A stretch of DNA of 64,000 bases, from the NCBI RefSeq assembly GCF_015832195.1, contig NC_052032.1:8066618-8130617 (forward strand), given 5' to 3'. The DNA comes from Motacilla alba alba. Its lineage: Eukaryota; Chordata; Aves; Passeriformes; Motacillidae. Position numbers and translations under genes: made by a program. A model generated the notes under the pieces. That model saw only the letters and a program-made list of their open reading frames with translations, was not told the origin of the DNA and searched no databases. Of the stretch, positions 43,850-56,784 are shown in pieces (position 1 is the stretch's first letter; each line of letters opens with the position of its first letter).

Positions 43850-45640
43850 GTTTCTCGAGCCCTGTGGCTCTGCTGTGTCCTGCTGAGGTGACAGTGCTCC
43901 GTGAGCTCCCCGTTTCTGCATTCAATCCACGCAGCCACTCCCAGCCCAGCTGCCCTGGGAATGTGTGTTTTCCCTGCCTTGACCTTTCCAAGCTGTTTAC
44001 ACTGCTCAGGAGTGATGTCCTGAACCCGCTACAAGATTTTTCAGTGGTGACAGCAAAGAGCATCCCCTGACACATCTGCGGAGATGCAGGTCAGGCCTTT
44101 GGACAATGCACCCCGAGCAGCCTGCCCGGGCTGCTCTCAGCATCCTGAAAGGCTTTGCTGGCTCTTTGCAGACCCCCAGGGGGAGGCAGGAGTGCAAATG
44201 AGAATTCAAATGTTCTCCAGCCCCTCCTTGCGAGGGATTCTCCTGTCCAAGCACCCTTTGTGTCACAGAGACAGCACTGAAATTTTATTGAGGCACCTGA
44301 GTCCCAGCAGTTTCCATCGGCTGAGTGTTGAACAGGAGGTGCCCAACCCCTCAAACCCCCTCCAAACCCCATCTTTGCTTTCTGAACCACCACATGAAGA
44401 AAATGTCATTCCTTCAGTGCAGCTCTTGATGTTCTCTGTGCTATTGAAGCTCGGGTTACAGCTCCAGTCTCCCTGGCTGGAGCCAAAACAGATCCTAAAT
44501 CATGGCTGGACACGAGGCAGGTGAGGTGGGGGTGAGGGCACTGCCCCCCAGGCCTGGCTGAGCTCCCTGAGCAGCCCTGGCAGGGCTGGGAGCAGGAGGT
44601 GCCCTTCAGCCCCATCCCCCATGCAGTTTCCGTGCCTCCTCCTCATCCTCTCCCTCCTGAATCTCCTCCCTCGGGGCTCAGCCCCAGCACAGCACCCATG
44701 GGTGCCCAGCACCTCAAGGCTTTTGGCTCCAAAAGTGCTTTAAAGCGCTGAATTCCCCTTTGCAACCGAATGAAAACGTTCTCCAGGACTCGGATTACAG
44801 CAATTAACTCATTTCCATGTCCCCAGGCACATCTTGCTCACTTGCTGGGGCAAATTTAGGAGAGGCATTCGGGTTTCTGTCTAACCCCCCGTCTCCAGCT
44901 CTGCCTTTGGTGGCCGGGAACTGAGCCTAGACATGAAATAATGAACTCAAACCCTTCCATGCATTGACCAAAGAAAACAAGCTGTCAACTAGAAATATTC
45001 CCTCTCTTCTTCTGCAGGCACACCAAATCTCCTTCCCATCTGTAGGTACGGGGAGCAGCAGGAGTAACTCAGCATGAAATTGTCAGCGACAGCATGCGAT
45101 GCTGTTTGGAGAGCATAAATCAGTCTAGGAAATGAAAAGCATGATCTTCTCTCTCTTTCCCCCAGGTTTGCTCAGCGTTTTATCCCTCTGCAGGGATGTT
45201 AGGAAGGAGATTTTTTTTGGCAGCTTAAACCCAAGTCCAACATTTGTCGTTAGGGCCTTAATTATGTTCAGTCTTCCCAGTGCTGTTTGCATTAGGCCAT
45301 AATATCTCCCTCTCCTGAGCTCCAGTGACTCCACTCGAGCATGAAAATGGTGCTGGAGAGGCTGAACCTCTCCAGGTTTTTCACTCTCAGCTCCTGGCTG
45401 GGCCTGGAGAGCGACAGGAGCTGGGGAATTTCACCTCCTTTGCCACCACGGAGTCTGGGGGATAATGTCACAAACTGGGCAGGGATCTCTGGGCGTTGAG
45501 AACTGAAGGAAGGTTTGGGGAGGGCAGGTTTGGGCAGAGGCTCCCTGCGGCTGCCAGGGGGTTTTGCAGGAGGAGCAGAGCTGGGGCACGGCTCTGCTGC
45601 AGCATTTACAGCCTGATGGATTGATACTCGCTGTGAAACT
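43850..45640. other. Intergenic stretch between the duplicated blocks
   Basis: No gene seen. The sub-block 44720-45130 is AT-richer and repeat-poor (GATTACAGCAATTAACTC, GAAATAATGAACTC, GCATAAATCAGTC) and could be a conserved noncoding element, on appearance only. Confidence 0.45.
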
Positions 45641-45964
45641 GAGAGCAACTCTGGAAATGCATTTTAATCCTGTTTAAAGATGATCTGGGGCATGAAACCA
45701 TGTGCTGAGGGCTCCTCTAGGCTAAATTAGAGAGTCAGAGCATCAAGGAATACCCTCAGCTGGAAGGGACACCCCAACAATCCCACCCTGTGCCTCAGAG
45801 CTCCTTGAATTCTGCAGCCTCTATGCTGTGCCCATTCCCTGGGGATCCACGGGATGCAGAGAGGCTGTCTGCATCCTCCAGCTGGGGCAAGGCAGGAGAG
45901 GAAAGGTTTGAGTTTGTCCAATATTTGCCAGAGCAGACGTGTTTCCAGGCGTCACTGGGATCAA
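45641..45964. repeat. 325-bp duplicated block, copy B
   Basis: Direct-orientation partner of 43525-43849, about 97-98% identical by eye. Both end at GGGATCAA, after which the sequences diverge. Confidence 0.9.
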
Positions 45965-46431
45965 ACCGGTCAAACCTTCCCACCAAGAGGGTGGTGATGT
46001 CACCTTTGGGTCACCACGGGCTCTTCTTCCTCCTTGTGCCTTGGCACTGGCACTTTTAGGGTTCAACTCATCCCCCTAAGCCTCCTTTCTCTCCCCAAAC
46101 CCAATCCAGAGCTGATCCCCTCGTTCCTGGGAGCCCTCCCTGCTCCAGGAGCTGCTCAGAGCCGGGGCTGTGAATTCTCCTGCAAAGCACCAATTAGTAC
46201 CAATTTTCCCAGACAGCTGCTCCCATCTGCTCCGGGGGTTGTTTGTGTTTGTGTTGTGCAGGGAGCAGAGTTTTTTTTTTGCTGCACTCACATGGTTCTT
46301 GCAGTTGAGTTTGTCAGAGTGAGATAAGCCGTTTAATTTAAGCCCGTCCCTTCTTTATTTTATTTTTCTTTGTGCAAAGAGCCTCCCCGAGAGTTGGGGC
46401 TTTGAGTGGGTGATGCTGTGGAGCCACCAGC

Positions 46432-46515
46432 AGTGGCTGCCCCATCCCTGGAAGTGTTCAAGCCCAGGCTGGAGGGGGTTTGGAACAAGCTGGTTTAGTG
46501 GAAGGAGGTGTTGCA
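46432..46515 (+). mobile_element. CR1 LINE tail fragment
   Basis: GTGGCTGCCCCATCCCTGGA, then AGTGTTCAAGCCCAGGCTGG and GCTGGTTTAGTGGAAGG follow the CR1 consensus but lack the terminus. Confidence 0.75.
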
Positions 46516-47715
46516 CCACGAACCAAAAAATCAGTGGAGAGGCCTCAGATGGAAATATCCCCAAATCCAAACCTTTCTGCCCGGTGAAGGGTTATCCCTG
46601 CAAGGCTGGACCTGCTGGGCTCTCCCGTCATCTGGGATGCCTTTGGGTGATGTGGGATCAGCCTTGCACACTGAGGCCGTGGCCCAGAGAGCCACGAGGC
46701 CTGGAGGGGGTGATGGGGTGGCTGGGAGGGCCAGGAGGGGGAGAATCCCATCCAACCTGCTGGCTCCTGCAGGGAGCTCTCATGAGGGCAATGGGAGGGT
46801 GCAGTGTGAACTGGAAATGATAACGATAATAAAGAAATCATCTGATTTTCATCTAACACTGCTGCTCTTCAGGACCAGGTTGCTCCAAGCCCATCCATGT
46901 CCTGGTGCAGGTTCATTTGGTGACACAGAGGTGGCTGCTGTGACATTTCTGTCCCCACTGAGCGCAGCACCTGAGCCCACAGAGGGATGCCACAGCACTC
47001 CAGGGTGGCCAGCACAGGCAGAGCATCCCATCCCAAAGGATCCCAGCCTGACCCGGGAGCCTCTGCCCACACCAAGCCCAGCTGCTTGATGAGTAGCTGC
47101 ATCTCTCAAACAAAGAGCTGGGGGAAAAAAAGCCTAAACCCAAAAAAGACACCAGTATTACAGTCAAATCAACTCCCTCTCCTTGATCCTAATGAGGAAG
47201 TCTCAAAATTGTGGATTGTGGAAGGGATTGAGCTGACAGGGAATGAGCGGGGAATGAATGGAGCTTCTGTTCGGGGGGAAGGGCTTGGATTTCAGCGCCG
47301 GCAGGGAGGGAAGGAGGGGCCCTGGTGTGCAAAACAAACAAACCTCTGTGGCTTCTGAGCGCCAGCGATCTGCTGCTCCAGAGGGGGAATTCAGCACCTG
47401 ATGTCAAACTCCTCTCCGTTTGCAGAGGGAATTTCATTTAACAAAAGGAAGCTCAGGGATGGGCAAGGCCGTTTGCCCAAAGCTGCTGTGATTTGGAGCT
47501 CCTTAGGCTGGTGAAGCCCAGATGGGGCTGAAGGTGGCCGCAGCTTGTCCCTGACACCAGGCAGAACATTTGGTGCCACCCCTGTGCTGGGGGTGACTCC
47601 TCTGCCCAGTGCCTCCAGTCCCCCTTCTCCCAGCCCAGGGGCAGCTCCAGCAGGACATGGGGGATGCATCCCGAGATGTCACCTGCATCTGCTCTGGGGC
47701 CAAACCCTGGCACTC
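46516..47715. other. Intergenic stretch, no gene recognised
   Basis: Mixed GC sequence. A possible scrap of antisense CR1 (ACCAGGTTGCTCCAAGCCC) lies near 46873. Nothing else identified. Confidence 0.5.
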
Positions 47716-47900
47716 TCAAAGGATTTCAAACATTTGAAATTTCAAATCGAATTGAATTTCGAATTAAATTCAAATCCCTCTTTTGAATTTGAATTTTCAA
47801 ACTCTCAAAGTTTTCAAACTTGAGAATTTGAAAATCCTCACATTCAAAAAGGAATTCTCGAATTTGGAATTCTCAAACCTCTTTCTCAAAGAAAGTTATT
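47716..47900. repeat. TTTCAAA/GAATTT-rich palindromic island
   Basis: About 185 bp built from TTCAAA, TTTGAA, GAATTT and AATTC words that are reverse complements of each other. One example is a perfect inverted repeat, TTTCAAA, CA, TTTGAAA, at 47724-47739. It is not a simple tandem array and resembles no element I recognise. Confidence 0.8.
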
Positions 47901-49744
47901 TTCTTTTCTAAACAAAAGAAATAGCCTCATTGTTGTCTTTGGCAGCTCCATCTGACTCCCAACAAGCCCTGTGGCCACCCCTTCCCTGTTTATGTGACAC
48001 CATCCCAGCTCGGCCTGCCGTGATTAGAGCTGGCCTTTTTTGTTTGGACTGACTTAATCTTGCCAGCTTTTAAATTGCTGATTTTTATAAACACTTTAAA
48101 GCTCTGGATGCTCTGTTTCCTCAGAATATGGCACCAACCCAGCAGAGCTAAAACCCAATCTGGACAATTCCATCACCTCGATGGCTGCAATTCCCGGTGC
48201 TGGCAGCCAGCACCCCCCTCCTGCCCTGCTGCTCTCGGGGTCCTGCTGGAGCTGCAGCCAAACCCAGCTCCGGGCTGCTTTTCCCTGGCTCTGGCAGCAG
48301 GATCCATGTGGAAAACACTAGATGGCAGCTTGGGGCCACGTGTGAGCACCCCCGTGCCCAGCCCCGGGGCAGGGCTGTGTGTGTGGCATCGCTGGTGGCT
48401 CTCTTGGCACTGCCAGGGTGCTCTCGGGATGCTCCCGCCTTGCTCCAGCTGCATTTCTGCCTGGAACTTCTTCAAAACTCTTCCCCCGGGGCCTCTGGGC
48501 CTCAGCCAGCTTTGGCAGGAGTTGGCAGAGAGGTTTGGGAGGAGGTTTGGCAGAGGGGCAGCCTCGACACGGGGTTTGCAGAAATTCAGGGGTGGCCTGA
48601 ACACGGCGGACTGAGGGAATCGGGGAAAGGGTGTTTGTCACCCGTGTGCTCTTTGTCACTTCTGAGCTGCTCAACACCGCCTGGAGAGAACCCCAGGGAC
48701 CAGAGCAGGTCCTACACACCCAGAGCAGAGGGAACTGCACCCCAAAATGCAGCCAGGCATCGTCCAGCACCCCCAGGAGCCGTGTCAGAGCACTCCCAGA
48801 GGCGTCCCACAAACCAGGACAAAACCTGGGATTTCTGTCCCACCAAGGGCCACTTTTGAGGAACAGTTTTTTCTTCCTCCTTTAAGGACATCTGTGCAAG
48901 CTGGAATGCCAGATTTCTTACTCTCCAGGGATCCAGCTGGCACATGAGGGGCTGATTAGAGACATTCCAGGGCTTTTTAAGGACAGGGACAAGAGGTAAG
49001 GCACAACACTGGCCGTGCCCAGGGTGTTGTGCACCTGCAGTGACCTTTGTAGCTGCCCTGTGTCTCCAAAAGCTGCCAGGACCTGTGGAAAACTGGGGAG
49101 CAAAGCAGGGAAGCGGGATACAAAGGCCTGGCCTTCAGGTCAGTGTGTGATTGAAAATATCCCTGCAGCAATTTGATTTTTTGGAACAAAACTTCGCTAA
49201 AACAGTGGAGGTGGGAGCTGTGGGGTGCTGGGTGTCAGCTCGGAGCTGAATTCAGTGCAAACCCTCCTGGAGAGGGGTTGGATCTGAGGTTTTTATCTGC
49301 TCTTGGGATTTTGACTTTCAAGAGCAGCCAGGGGTTGGGACTTGGCTTTTGCAGGCTGATTTTGCAGCTTGGAGACGTTTCACAGCCAGGCCTGAACTCC
49401 TGAACTCCTCCACGCTTCCAGAGCTGCAGCCCAGCCCTGGGCTGGCCCTGGCCCCTGTCCTCGGGGACAATGGGGACGTGGCTCCTCAGGGGTGGCTTTT
49501 TCCACCCGTGCGAGGGCTTGGACCTCACAATTTTGGGTGCCAAGAGCTGGGGGAGGTGACCAACAATGGGACATTATCCAAACAACCAACAATGATGGCA
49601 AAACCTGTGTTCAGCCTGGGCACCCAGGGCAGCTGATCCAGGGGTGTTCAGGCAATATTTAGTGCAAGATCCCCAGGGAAAAAGGGAAATCCCCTGGTTT
49701 TTTGAGCACTGGAAAGGGACAGCGATGAAATCTTGCAGCTGTGG
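47901..49744. other. Intergenic stretch, no gene recognised
   Basis: No exon, RNA gene or clear mobile element seen. Confidence 0.5.
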
Positions 49745-49870
49745 GGGATTTAGGTTGGAAGGGACCTTAAAGATCTTGTTCTAATGGGCAGGGACACCTT
49801 ACACTCAACCAGGTTGCTCAAAATTCCACCTAAGGTGGCTTTGAGCATTTCCAGGGATGGGACAGTCCCT
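49745..49870 (-). mobile_element. CR1 LINE 3'-end fragment, antisense
   Basis: GGATTTAGGTTGGAAGGGAC, then CTTAAAGATCTTGTTCTAAT, ACCAGGTTGCTCAAA and GAGCATTTCCAGGGATGGGA are the reversed CR1 tail. Confidence 0.8.
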
Positions 49871-51269
49871 GCAGGGCTCTTCCCCATGGATCTGGGGTGT
49901 CTGTCAGGAGCTGCCGTGGCCGTGTGTCAGCAGAAGGGAATGTTCTTGTGCAGCGTTTTCGAGGCAGCCCGACGGTCAGGATCCAGATCTCATGAGTCAC
50001 CTCCCCTGCACATGTGGGCTCCAGCACAGCCAGCATCCATCCCCCGGTGCCAACAGCAACACGGCGTCTCCTAGCAATGGGAGCAAGCCCACCACAATAA
50101 ACCAGTGGGACCAGTGCCCCGACAGCAAACTGCATCCACTCAGCCTGCCTGATGAGGATTTTCCAGCTCTGTCCTGCAGGGAAAGCAGAGGGAAGTCGTT
50201 TGTCTGAGGTCAGGGCTGTGTCTACCCATGGCTCTCACACCTCCTCCATCCTGATTGTCTTTTCCTGTTCTCCCCCTGTTTATTTTTCCACTAAAGATTT
50301 TTTTTTTTCCTAATGGTCAGGGTGGGTGCATCCCACGAGCAAACTCCTCCTTGAAAAAAATTGGGATAAATGGATATCCCTGATGGCTTCCTTCAGCACA
50401 GGATGGATCCTCTGCCACAGCCAGGGCACTGCTCTGCGCTCAGGAAGATATTTCATCTGCACTAAGGTGACTGTCCCCGCTCTGGTCATTTCTGCCGTCT
50501 TTCAGCTTAAAAAACACTCTCAATTTCCAAAGATTTAATGTCCCCACCTGCCTTTAATGGGACTATTCTCACAGCTATTGCTGTAGGTAAAGACTTAAAG
50601 TCAGCCAATAATTACTCCCACGAAAGAAACGCTGTTTTCTTGTCATGTTCCATTAAACTGGTCACAGCAGGAGCCAAAGAATGAACAGCCTCATTATCTG
50701 GCCTGCAAAATAAATCATATTAGTGAGGAGAGGAGCACAGAAGACACCAGGGGTGCCAGTGCTTAATGTGTTTTAAGGGATGAGGGTGGCTTTGGGAAAG
50801 GAAAGGATCGGGGAAGAGGCTGGGCAGGGGTGTTCCCTCCCCGCCGGGATGTGCTGGGGTTTATTTCCCATCCTGGGTGAGTTCCCTCAGCTCTGTGCAG
50901 GCCTGGCTGGGTGGGTGTGTTGTGGGAGGTATTTTTGCTGTGGGAGGTATTCCTGGGCTGGAATGCACCCGATTTTCCCCGGGATGGCAGCTGTCAGCTG
51001 GGGAAGTGGATGTGTGGCAGCCACGTGCAGGAACCCGAGGCTCCTTTGATTAACGAGCGTTGTTGTTGTTGCTTCCCCTCGAGCTGCAGAACCTGGCAGC
51101 CTCGGGATGGCTTGGAAGAACATCAAATCCCCCAAAGAGGAGAGACAGAGCTCCAGCCCTTCCCCGGCGCTTCAGGGCTGGTGCTGGAGAGGGTTTGGAG
51201 CCGTTCCTGTCCCAGACACCTGCAGACACTCGGCATGAGAACATCGCTGGGGCTGAGCTCCTCCTGCCC
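49871..51269. other. Intergenic stretch with a candidate conserved element
   Basis: No gene seen. Bases 50480-50730 are AT-richer and repeat-poor (GTCAGCCAATAATTACTCCC, CCATTAAACTGGTC, AATAAATCATATTAG) and may be a conserved noncoding element, on appearance only. Confidence 0.4.
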
Positions 51270-51690
51270 ACGGGGCTGATGTTCCTCCTTCCTGGAGAGA
51301 TGTTCCTCCTTCCTGGGATGATGTTCCTCCTTCCTGGGATGATGTTCCATCTTTCTGGGGCTGATATTCCTCCTTCCTGGGCTGATATTCCACCTTCCTG
51401 GGGCTGATGTTCCTCCTTCCTGGAGAGATGTTCCTCCTTCCTGCGCTGATGTTCCTCCTTCCTGGGGCTGATGTTCCACCTTCCTGGGCTGATGTTCCTC
51501 CTGCCCGCAGGGCTGATGTTCCATCTTCCAGGGCTGATGTTCCTCCTTCCAGGAGCTGAGCTCCTCCTGCCCATAGGGTTGATGTTCCTCCTTCCTGGGG
51601 CTGATGTTCCTCCTTCCTGGGGTGACATTCTTCCTTCCTGGGGTGAATGTTCCTCCTTCCTGGGGCTCATGTTCCACCTCCCAGGGGCTG
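51270..51690 (+). repeat. 20- to 22-bp minisatellite, about 20 copies
   Basis: The unit reads GCTGATGTTCCTCCTTCCTG plus GG, with variants CATCTTTC, CACCTTCC and GAGAGATG. In the middle, two blocks with CTGCCCGCAGGG and CTGCCCATAGGG interrupt the array. Confidence 0.95.
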
Positions 51691-53702
51691 AGGATGAAGA
51701 GATTTGCTCAGTGGAACAACGCTCAGCTCCCGAGCTCCCCCAGTCCACGAGGGGTTTGGCTCACATGGGGACACAGGGTCAGGGCTGTGTCTGCCACCAG
51801 GCACTGGGAGGCCACCACGAGCCAAATCCAGGACAGCTCTGCCTTGGGTTTGGTGCCACACTTCCCTGGGACACAGTTTTAGCTGGGAAAGCAAAGTCAG
51901 GGCTGGCTCCATCTGCATTTCCCTCCTGGCCTGGGAAGTTTCTCTCTGGCTCACACATCTCCCTGGAATCCCAAATGTGTCAGGCAGCCCAGGAGAGCAC
52001 AGAACAAAAAGGGAATAAATCTTCCTTAAATTGCTTCAAGTTTTGAATTTTTTATTTATTTTTTTTTTTAGGTCCTTGCAGACCAAATGTTCTCCCTCCT
52101 TTGAGGATGCACAGAGCAGCTGGGACATTTTGATCAGCACCTTCCTCTTCTGACCACCAGCCTGGCAGGTTCATGTTTGCACACCTGGCTCTGCATTGGT
52201 TTCTTTACCTGTTTCAGGGCTGATTTGCTGAAAAACTTCAACTTTGAAGACCAAGGGCCTCTGCTGATTCCTTTGCAGCTGCAGCCTGACGGCTTTCATC
52301 TGCTTTGAGTGATTTCTTCATTAAGGGGTCGAGGCCTAATGGCACTTCAGGGTTGAAAAATGTCCCTTGACACTTGCAGGGTACTCCCAGGACGTGGTCC
52401 TGGTCCTATAAATGTTATTTCACTGGAGGAATGACCTCAGGTAAGGACAGGGGGACACTCTGGGGTGACACCAGACAGGCCTGAGCACGGCTGCTGTCAG
52501 AGTAGGAAATATCTCCATGAAATCCAGGCTCAGGAGGAATCCCAGCTAAGCCCCCTAAACCTGCTTCCTTTACCATTTTCAAAAGTTTATTGAATATTTC
52601 TTCAATTTCTTTCATGTCCATTCAATTCCTGCAGGCACTGGAAATGTTGTGGCTTGGGTTTTGTGGGTTTTTTTGTAATTTTCCAAACGTTCTGCTTTCC
52701 CCACTCCCTGCCTTTCCTCTTATTTCCACAGAGGCAACAAAAAGCCAAATTGCAGGAATAAAAAGGAAGCCAAGCTGCCTTCTTAAGGCTTTAGGATTCG
52801 CTAAATATTCCCACAGTCCTACCTGGGCACTGGGAAATGGAGTAGGATCGAGGAAATATTTTGGATTTCTTTGGCTAGGGAAAAAATACAAATGTAATGC
52901 CCTCTTGTGGCTCCTGACAGAGTGTGGCTGCTGAGTGGTGGCAGGCTGGCTCATCTTTGGGTTGTTTTGGGGTAGAAAAGGTAATTTTGGGAATTTAGGG
53001 CTCGTAACATCGTTGAGAAAATCTGAAACCAACCCAGTGGTCCCCATTACTCAACATCCCACGCCAGCAGTGACTTCCCACTGCCTGGGGGAAATTCTCA
53101 TCTCTTAGAGAAAGTGTCCTAAAATTAGGGAACCACAGCTCCTCCCTGCTTTTGTTTCAGTCCTTCTTCTTGGAAGGGGAAAATCTCTCATTCCAAAGAA
53201 TCCCTGAGCTGATCAAGCCCCGTGAGCCTCTTGTGGTGCTGCGGGATCAGCATCACTGCTGCGATGGATCGTCAGTGTTTTATTTTTTTCCCATGTGGAA
53301 TTTTAGCAGCGCCAGCTTTTCTGTCAAAATAACGACTTCAGGATTTCTGCAGAGATATTTTTGATTTGAAGTTTTCATCTGAATGCCAAAAATCAGCGAA
53401 AATTTTACCTTTAAAAGATGAATATTTTTTTTTTTTTTAAATTTTGCAGCTTTTTGGTGGGGAGCCAAACTTATTTTCTTCAGGAAAAGTGTGAGCTGAG
53501 AGAGGGCAGAGTTCCTTTGGTGATTTCTTCACGCCTCAGGAGGAGGATGCTTAAAAATAACACTCAAGAGTTGAGACTGCCGACGTGGGATCAGCTCTGC
53601 AAACATCCCCCAGAGGGACCCTCCCTGCTGGGATCTGCCTTTCCTGCCCCTTTGTGGTCTTGGCCACAAGAAATGGGATTTATATGGACTCAGCACGGGA
53701 TC
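51691..53702. other. Intergenic stretch, no gene recognised
   Basis: Poly-T/A stretches near 52040-52070 and 53428-53441 and otherwise single-copy sequence. No exon or RNA gene recognised. Confidence 0.5.
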
Positions 53703-53822
53703 CCAGACTGGTTTGGACTGGGAGGGATCTTAAAGCTCATCCCATTTCATGGACAGGGTCATCTTCCATGATCCCAGCTTGCTCCAAGCCCTGTCCACAA
53801 CCTGGCCTTGGCCACTTCCCCA
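53703..53822 (-). mobile_element. CR1 LINE 3'-end fragment, antisense
   Basis: CCAGACTGGTTTGGACTGGG, then AGGGATCTTAAAGCTCATCC, CCAGCTTGCTCCAAGCCC and CTGGCCTTGGCCACTTCC match the reversed CR1 tail. Confidence 0.75.
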
Positions 53823-56784
53823 TTTGCAGCAGAAAAAGTAGAAAATGTGACCTCACACCCCGAGGAGCCCCTGGAAGATTTCCTCAAGCTGGGATGCAGG
53901 GATTTTGGCAGGAAGGCCCCACACATCTGCAGGCCCAGCACTCTCTGCTCATTTCTCACTTTTTCCTTTCTCAGTGTCCACTTCAGGCAGGGAGATGGCT
54001 GAGAAAAGAAGAACCAGCAGCTTTGCTGGCTGCAGGCCTGGAGAGGATCTGCCTGGTGGCTCTGAGTGCCGTGGGGGGGCTTCCCAAGCTCGCTTTTATC
54101 GTGTTTGGGAGTGGGATGGGAGGCAAACACGGACAGCAGGGCCTGCCAGCTGCTGCTGGGACTGAGGGCTCAGATGCCGTGACAAGGGAAGGGCTGCAGA
54201 GGGGATCTGGCAGCTTCTCCTCATGGTTTTGGGAGATTTTCCCTCCTTATTGCAGGCTCTGCTCAAACCAGGGTGCTGCTTGCTGCCTCGAGAGCAGAGG
54301 CTCCTTAGAGGGGCTTTTCTTCCTCCCACCCAAGCACAGATCTGCGAAAAAGCACAGCTCTGCCCCGTGCCAAGAGCTCCATTTCCTCCAGGATTCCAGT
54401 CACTCCGTTTCCTGGGAATCTCCCTGCAAGGGCTTTGTGCTGATCCTTGCTCCCCTCGCCGTGGGTGTTTGGGGTGAGCGCTGAGACTCCTGGGCTGGAA
54501 CCACATCCCAGCTGTGCCTGCACGCAGTGCTTCCTCCAGGCCCTGCCATTTCTACTGAGGTGAAACAAAGCCTGGAGAGCTCTGGGAGCATTTTCCCCTG
54601 GGTGTTTCCCACTGGGATGTGCACAGCTCCCATTTCCATAACCATGGAGCAGCTCAGTGTCAGGACACATTGGAGCATCCCCTGCTCCAACACCCAGCCA
54701 GGCTGGCACAGGTCTGGGGGTGTTACCACGCTTTGCACCAGTCAGGGCTCCTAGAGAGAGAGGCAGCAAGGGGCTGCAGGCAGGGAATGGGAATTTTTGC
54801 TTGTTGCTGCTGCTCAGAACAAAAAAAAAAGATGGAAAAGCCTCAGTCCTCAGGGTTTTTTTGTGGCCTGGACAATGTGAGTCGTGCCGAGTGCCTGGAG
54901 GCTGCTGCCTTGCATTCCAGGTGGGAATGCAGAAGGACACATAGGAGAGGATGGAAGGACAGGGAAATGGAGGGACAGCAAGCCCAGAGAGCTCGGAGCA
55001 GAGCTGGCACGTGGCAGAGGGCTCCAGCAGGAGCGTTCCCAAGCCCTGGGATCAGCAGTGGGACAGAGGAGTAAATTCAACACATATTTTCCATCCTCAG
55101 CTCTCCACTCTGCCCCTAACCTGATCCCAGTTAGAGACACACAGGCAGCTGCCAAGGAACTTTTATGACTCACTGGAAAGGGAGCCTGCAGCAGAACGGG
55201 CGCGCTCGCTTCCAGCTGTCTCCTCTCTGGTGTTGTTTAGGGAGGACATTTGTGCTTGCTGAGCTCACCTAGGAAAGGGCCAGCGGGCCTCTGGATGCAG
55301 GGAAAACTGGTCCTCAGCCCAGTCTGGGAACAGGCTGTGTATTCCTTAAAAAAAAAGGAGAGATGGAGCTGGGCTGACCGGGAGCACAGCTCAGGATTTG
55401 GGGAGTGGGCAGCAGCCCTGCTCTGGGGGAGCCTCCCTGGCACATTCCCCTCCCCTTCACAGGCTTGAACAGAGCCACTCCCCAGCCCCACTGTCCCCAA
55501 ACCACCTGGGAAGTGGAAATCCCTGGATTTGTCAGCTGTCCTTTCAAAGGCCTCACAGACGGAGAAGCTGAGGGCATCAGTGCACCCTAAAAATGGGCCT
55601 GGTGTTCAGCAGCAGGGCTGAGTGACACAACCAAAATCTCCCAGGAAATCCAGGTTAAATGAGACCTTAAACCCCTCTGGGTCTCTGGCAGCAGGCACAT
55701 TCTGCTGCTCTGTGTTGAGTCTCATCCCTGTCTTTAGGAACAACAGATCCACCTAAAGCCTGAAGAGTGAGACTGAAAATCCCTTCCCAAATGCTTGCTG
55801 TTATTTTAACTCCAGTGATCCGTGCTAGAGCCACGATCCACAAATTGCCTGCCTGTCCCCTGGTGTGCTTTAGTGTGTGGGACAAGGTGTGTGGCATATC
55901 CTCAGCTGGAATCGGGAAAAAACCCCAGGAATGTGGTGAATATTTCGTGTTAGGAGTTCAGAGCCTGTCAAACGAGGCTTTGTTAGAGAAATGCATCATT
56001 TCTGATTCCAGGCTGGTAGCAGAAAGCAGGAGGTTTATCTTTAAAGCCGTGACTTTAAAACAAAATAAACCGACAACCTTGCTCCTCGTGAAGGAGAAAA
56101 GCAGGTTTGTGGTGTCTCTGCAGTGCTCAAAATGTGGTTCTACAAAACTGGGCCTGGAGAAGCCCCAGGATCAGAAATCCCTGTCCCAGGCAGGGTTGAT
56201 ATTTTTTTTTAGGCAAACCCCTGACTTCTAAACATTCTACTTTCAATGTGTAACAGGTCACATTTTCCCTCAGTACCTTGACAATTTTCATGGGGTGGAA
56301 TTGTGCCTTTCCCACTCATCCCTAAAATTCAGTATCTGCAGCACAACTCGGACTTGGCTTTTCCAGTTTCTGAACCCTGCCACTCTCTTAGCTCATACTT
56401 TCATGGGATTCAAATGAATACTGTTTAAAAAAATGGGATTTCTGTACATTTAAATGATAGTGGAAAACGGATCATTAAGAAAAGTACCTATGACACCAAG
56501 ACCTTTCCTAGGAAATGCCATCGTGTCCCCTGACAGGCCCAGGCAGGATCTTGCTGCCAGCTGCCCCCTCTGTGCTTCCAGGACAGGGATTTCCAGCACC
56601 CTGCAGAGTTCCCCATCCTCTGCTGCAGAAAGGGTGCTGGAAGCCCTGACTGAGCTCCTGGGAAGGGCTGTGCCAGAGGCTGCTGTGAGAGAATGGGAAG
56701 GGATGGATGAAGAGCTGCAGCTGATCTGGACGGCTCGGACCACGCAGGATCTACCCAGGGATAGGATTCCCTGATTTCCCTGCT
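53823..56784. other. Intergenic stretch, no gene recognised
   Basis: No exon or RNA gene is recognised. A non-repetitive 154-codon open frame at 55767-56231 has no recognisable domain and no clear start context, and is treated as chance. Confidence 0.5.

Noticed and set aside
52415..52621. 68-codon minus-strand frame starting with a helical-looking MDMKEIEEIFNKLLKMV stretch
   Set aside because: Short, not followed by any recognised domain or splice partner; probably chance.
55767..56231. 154-codon non-repetitive plus-strand frame
   Set aside because: No domain recognised and no good start context. Its length is within what chance gives in 64 kb. A protein search could reopen it.
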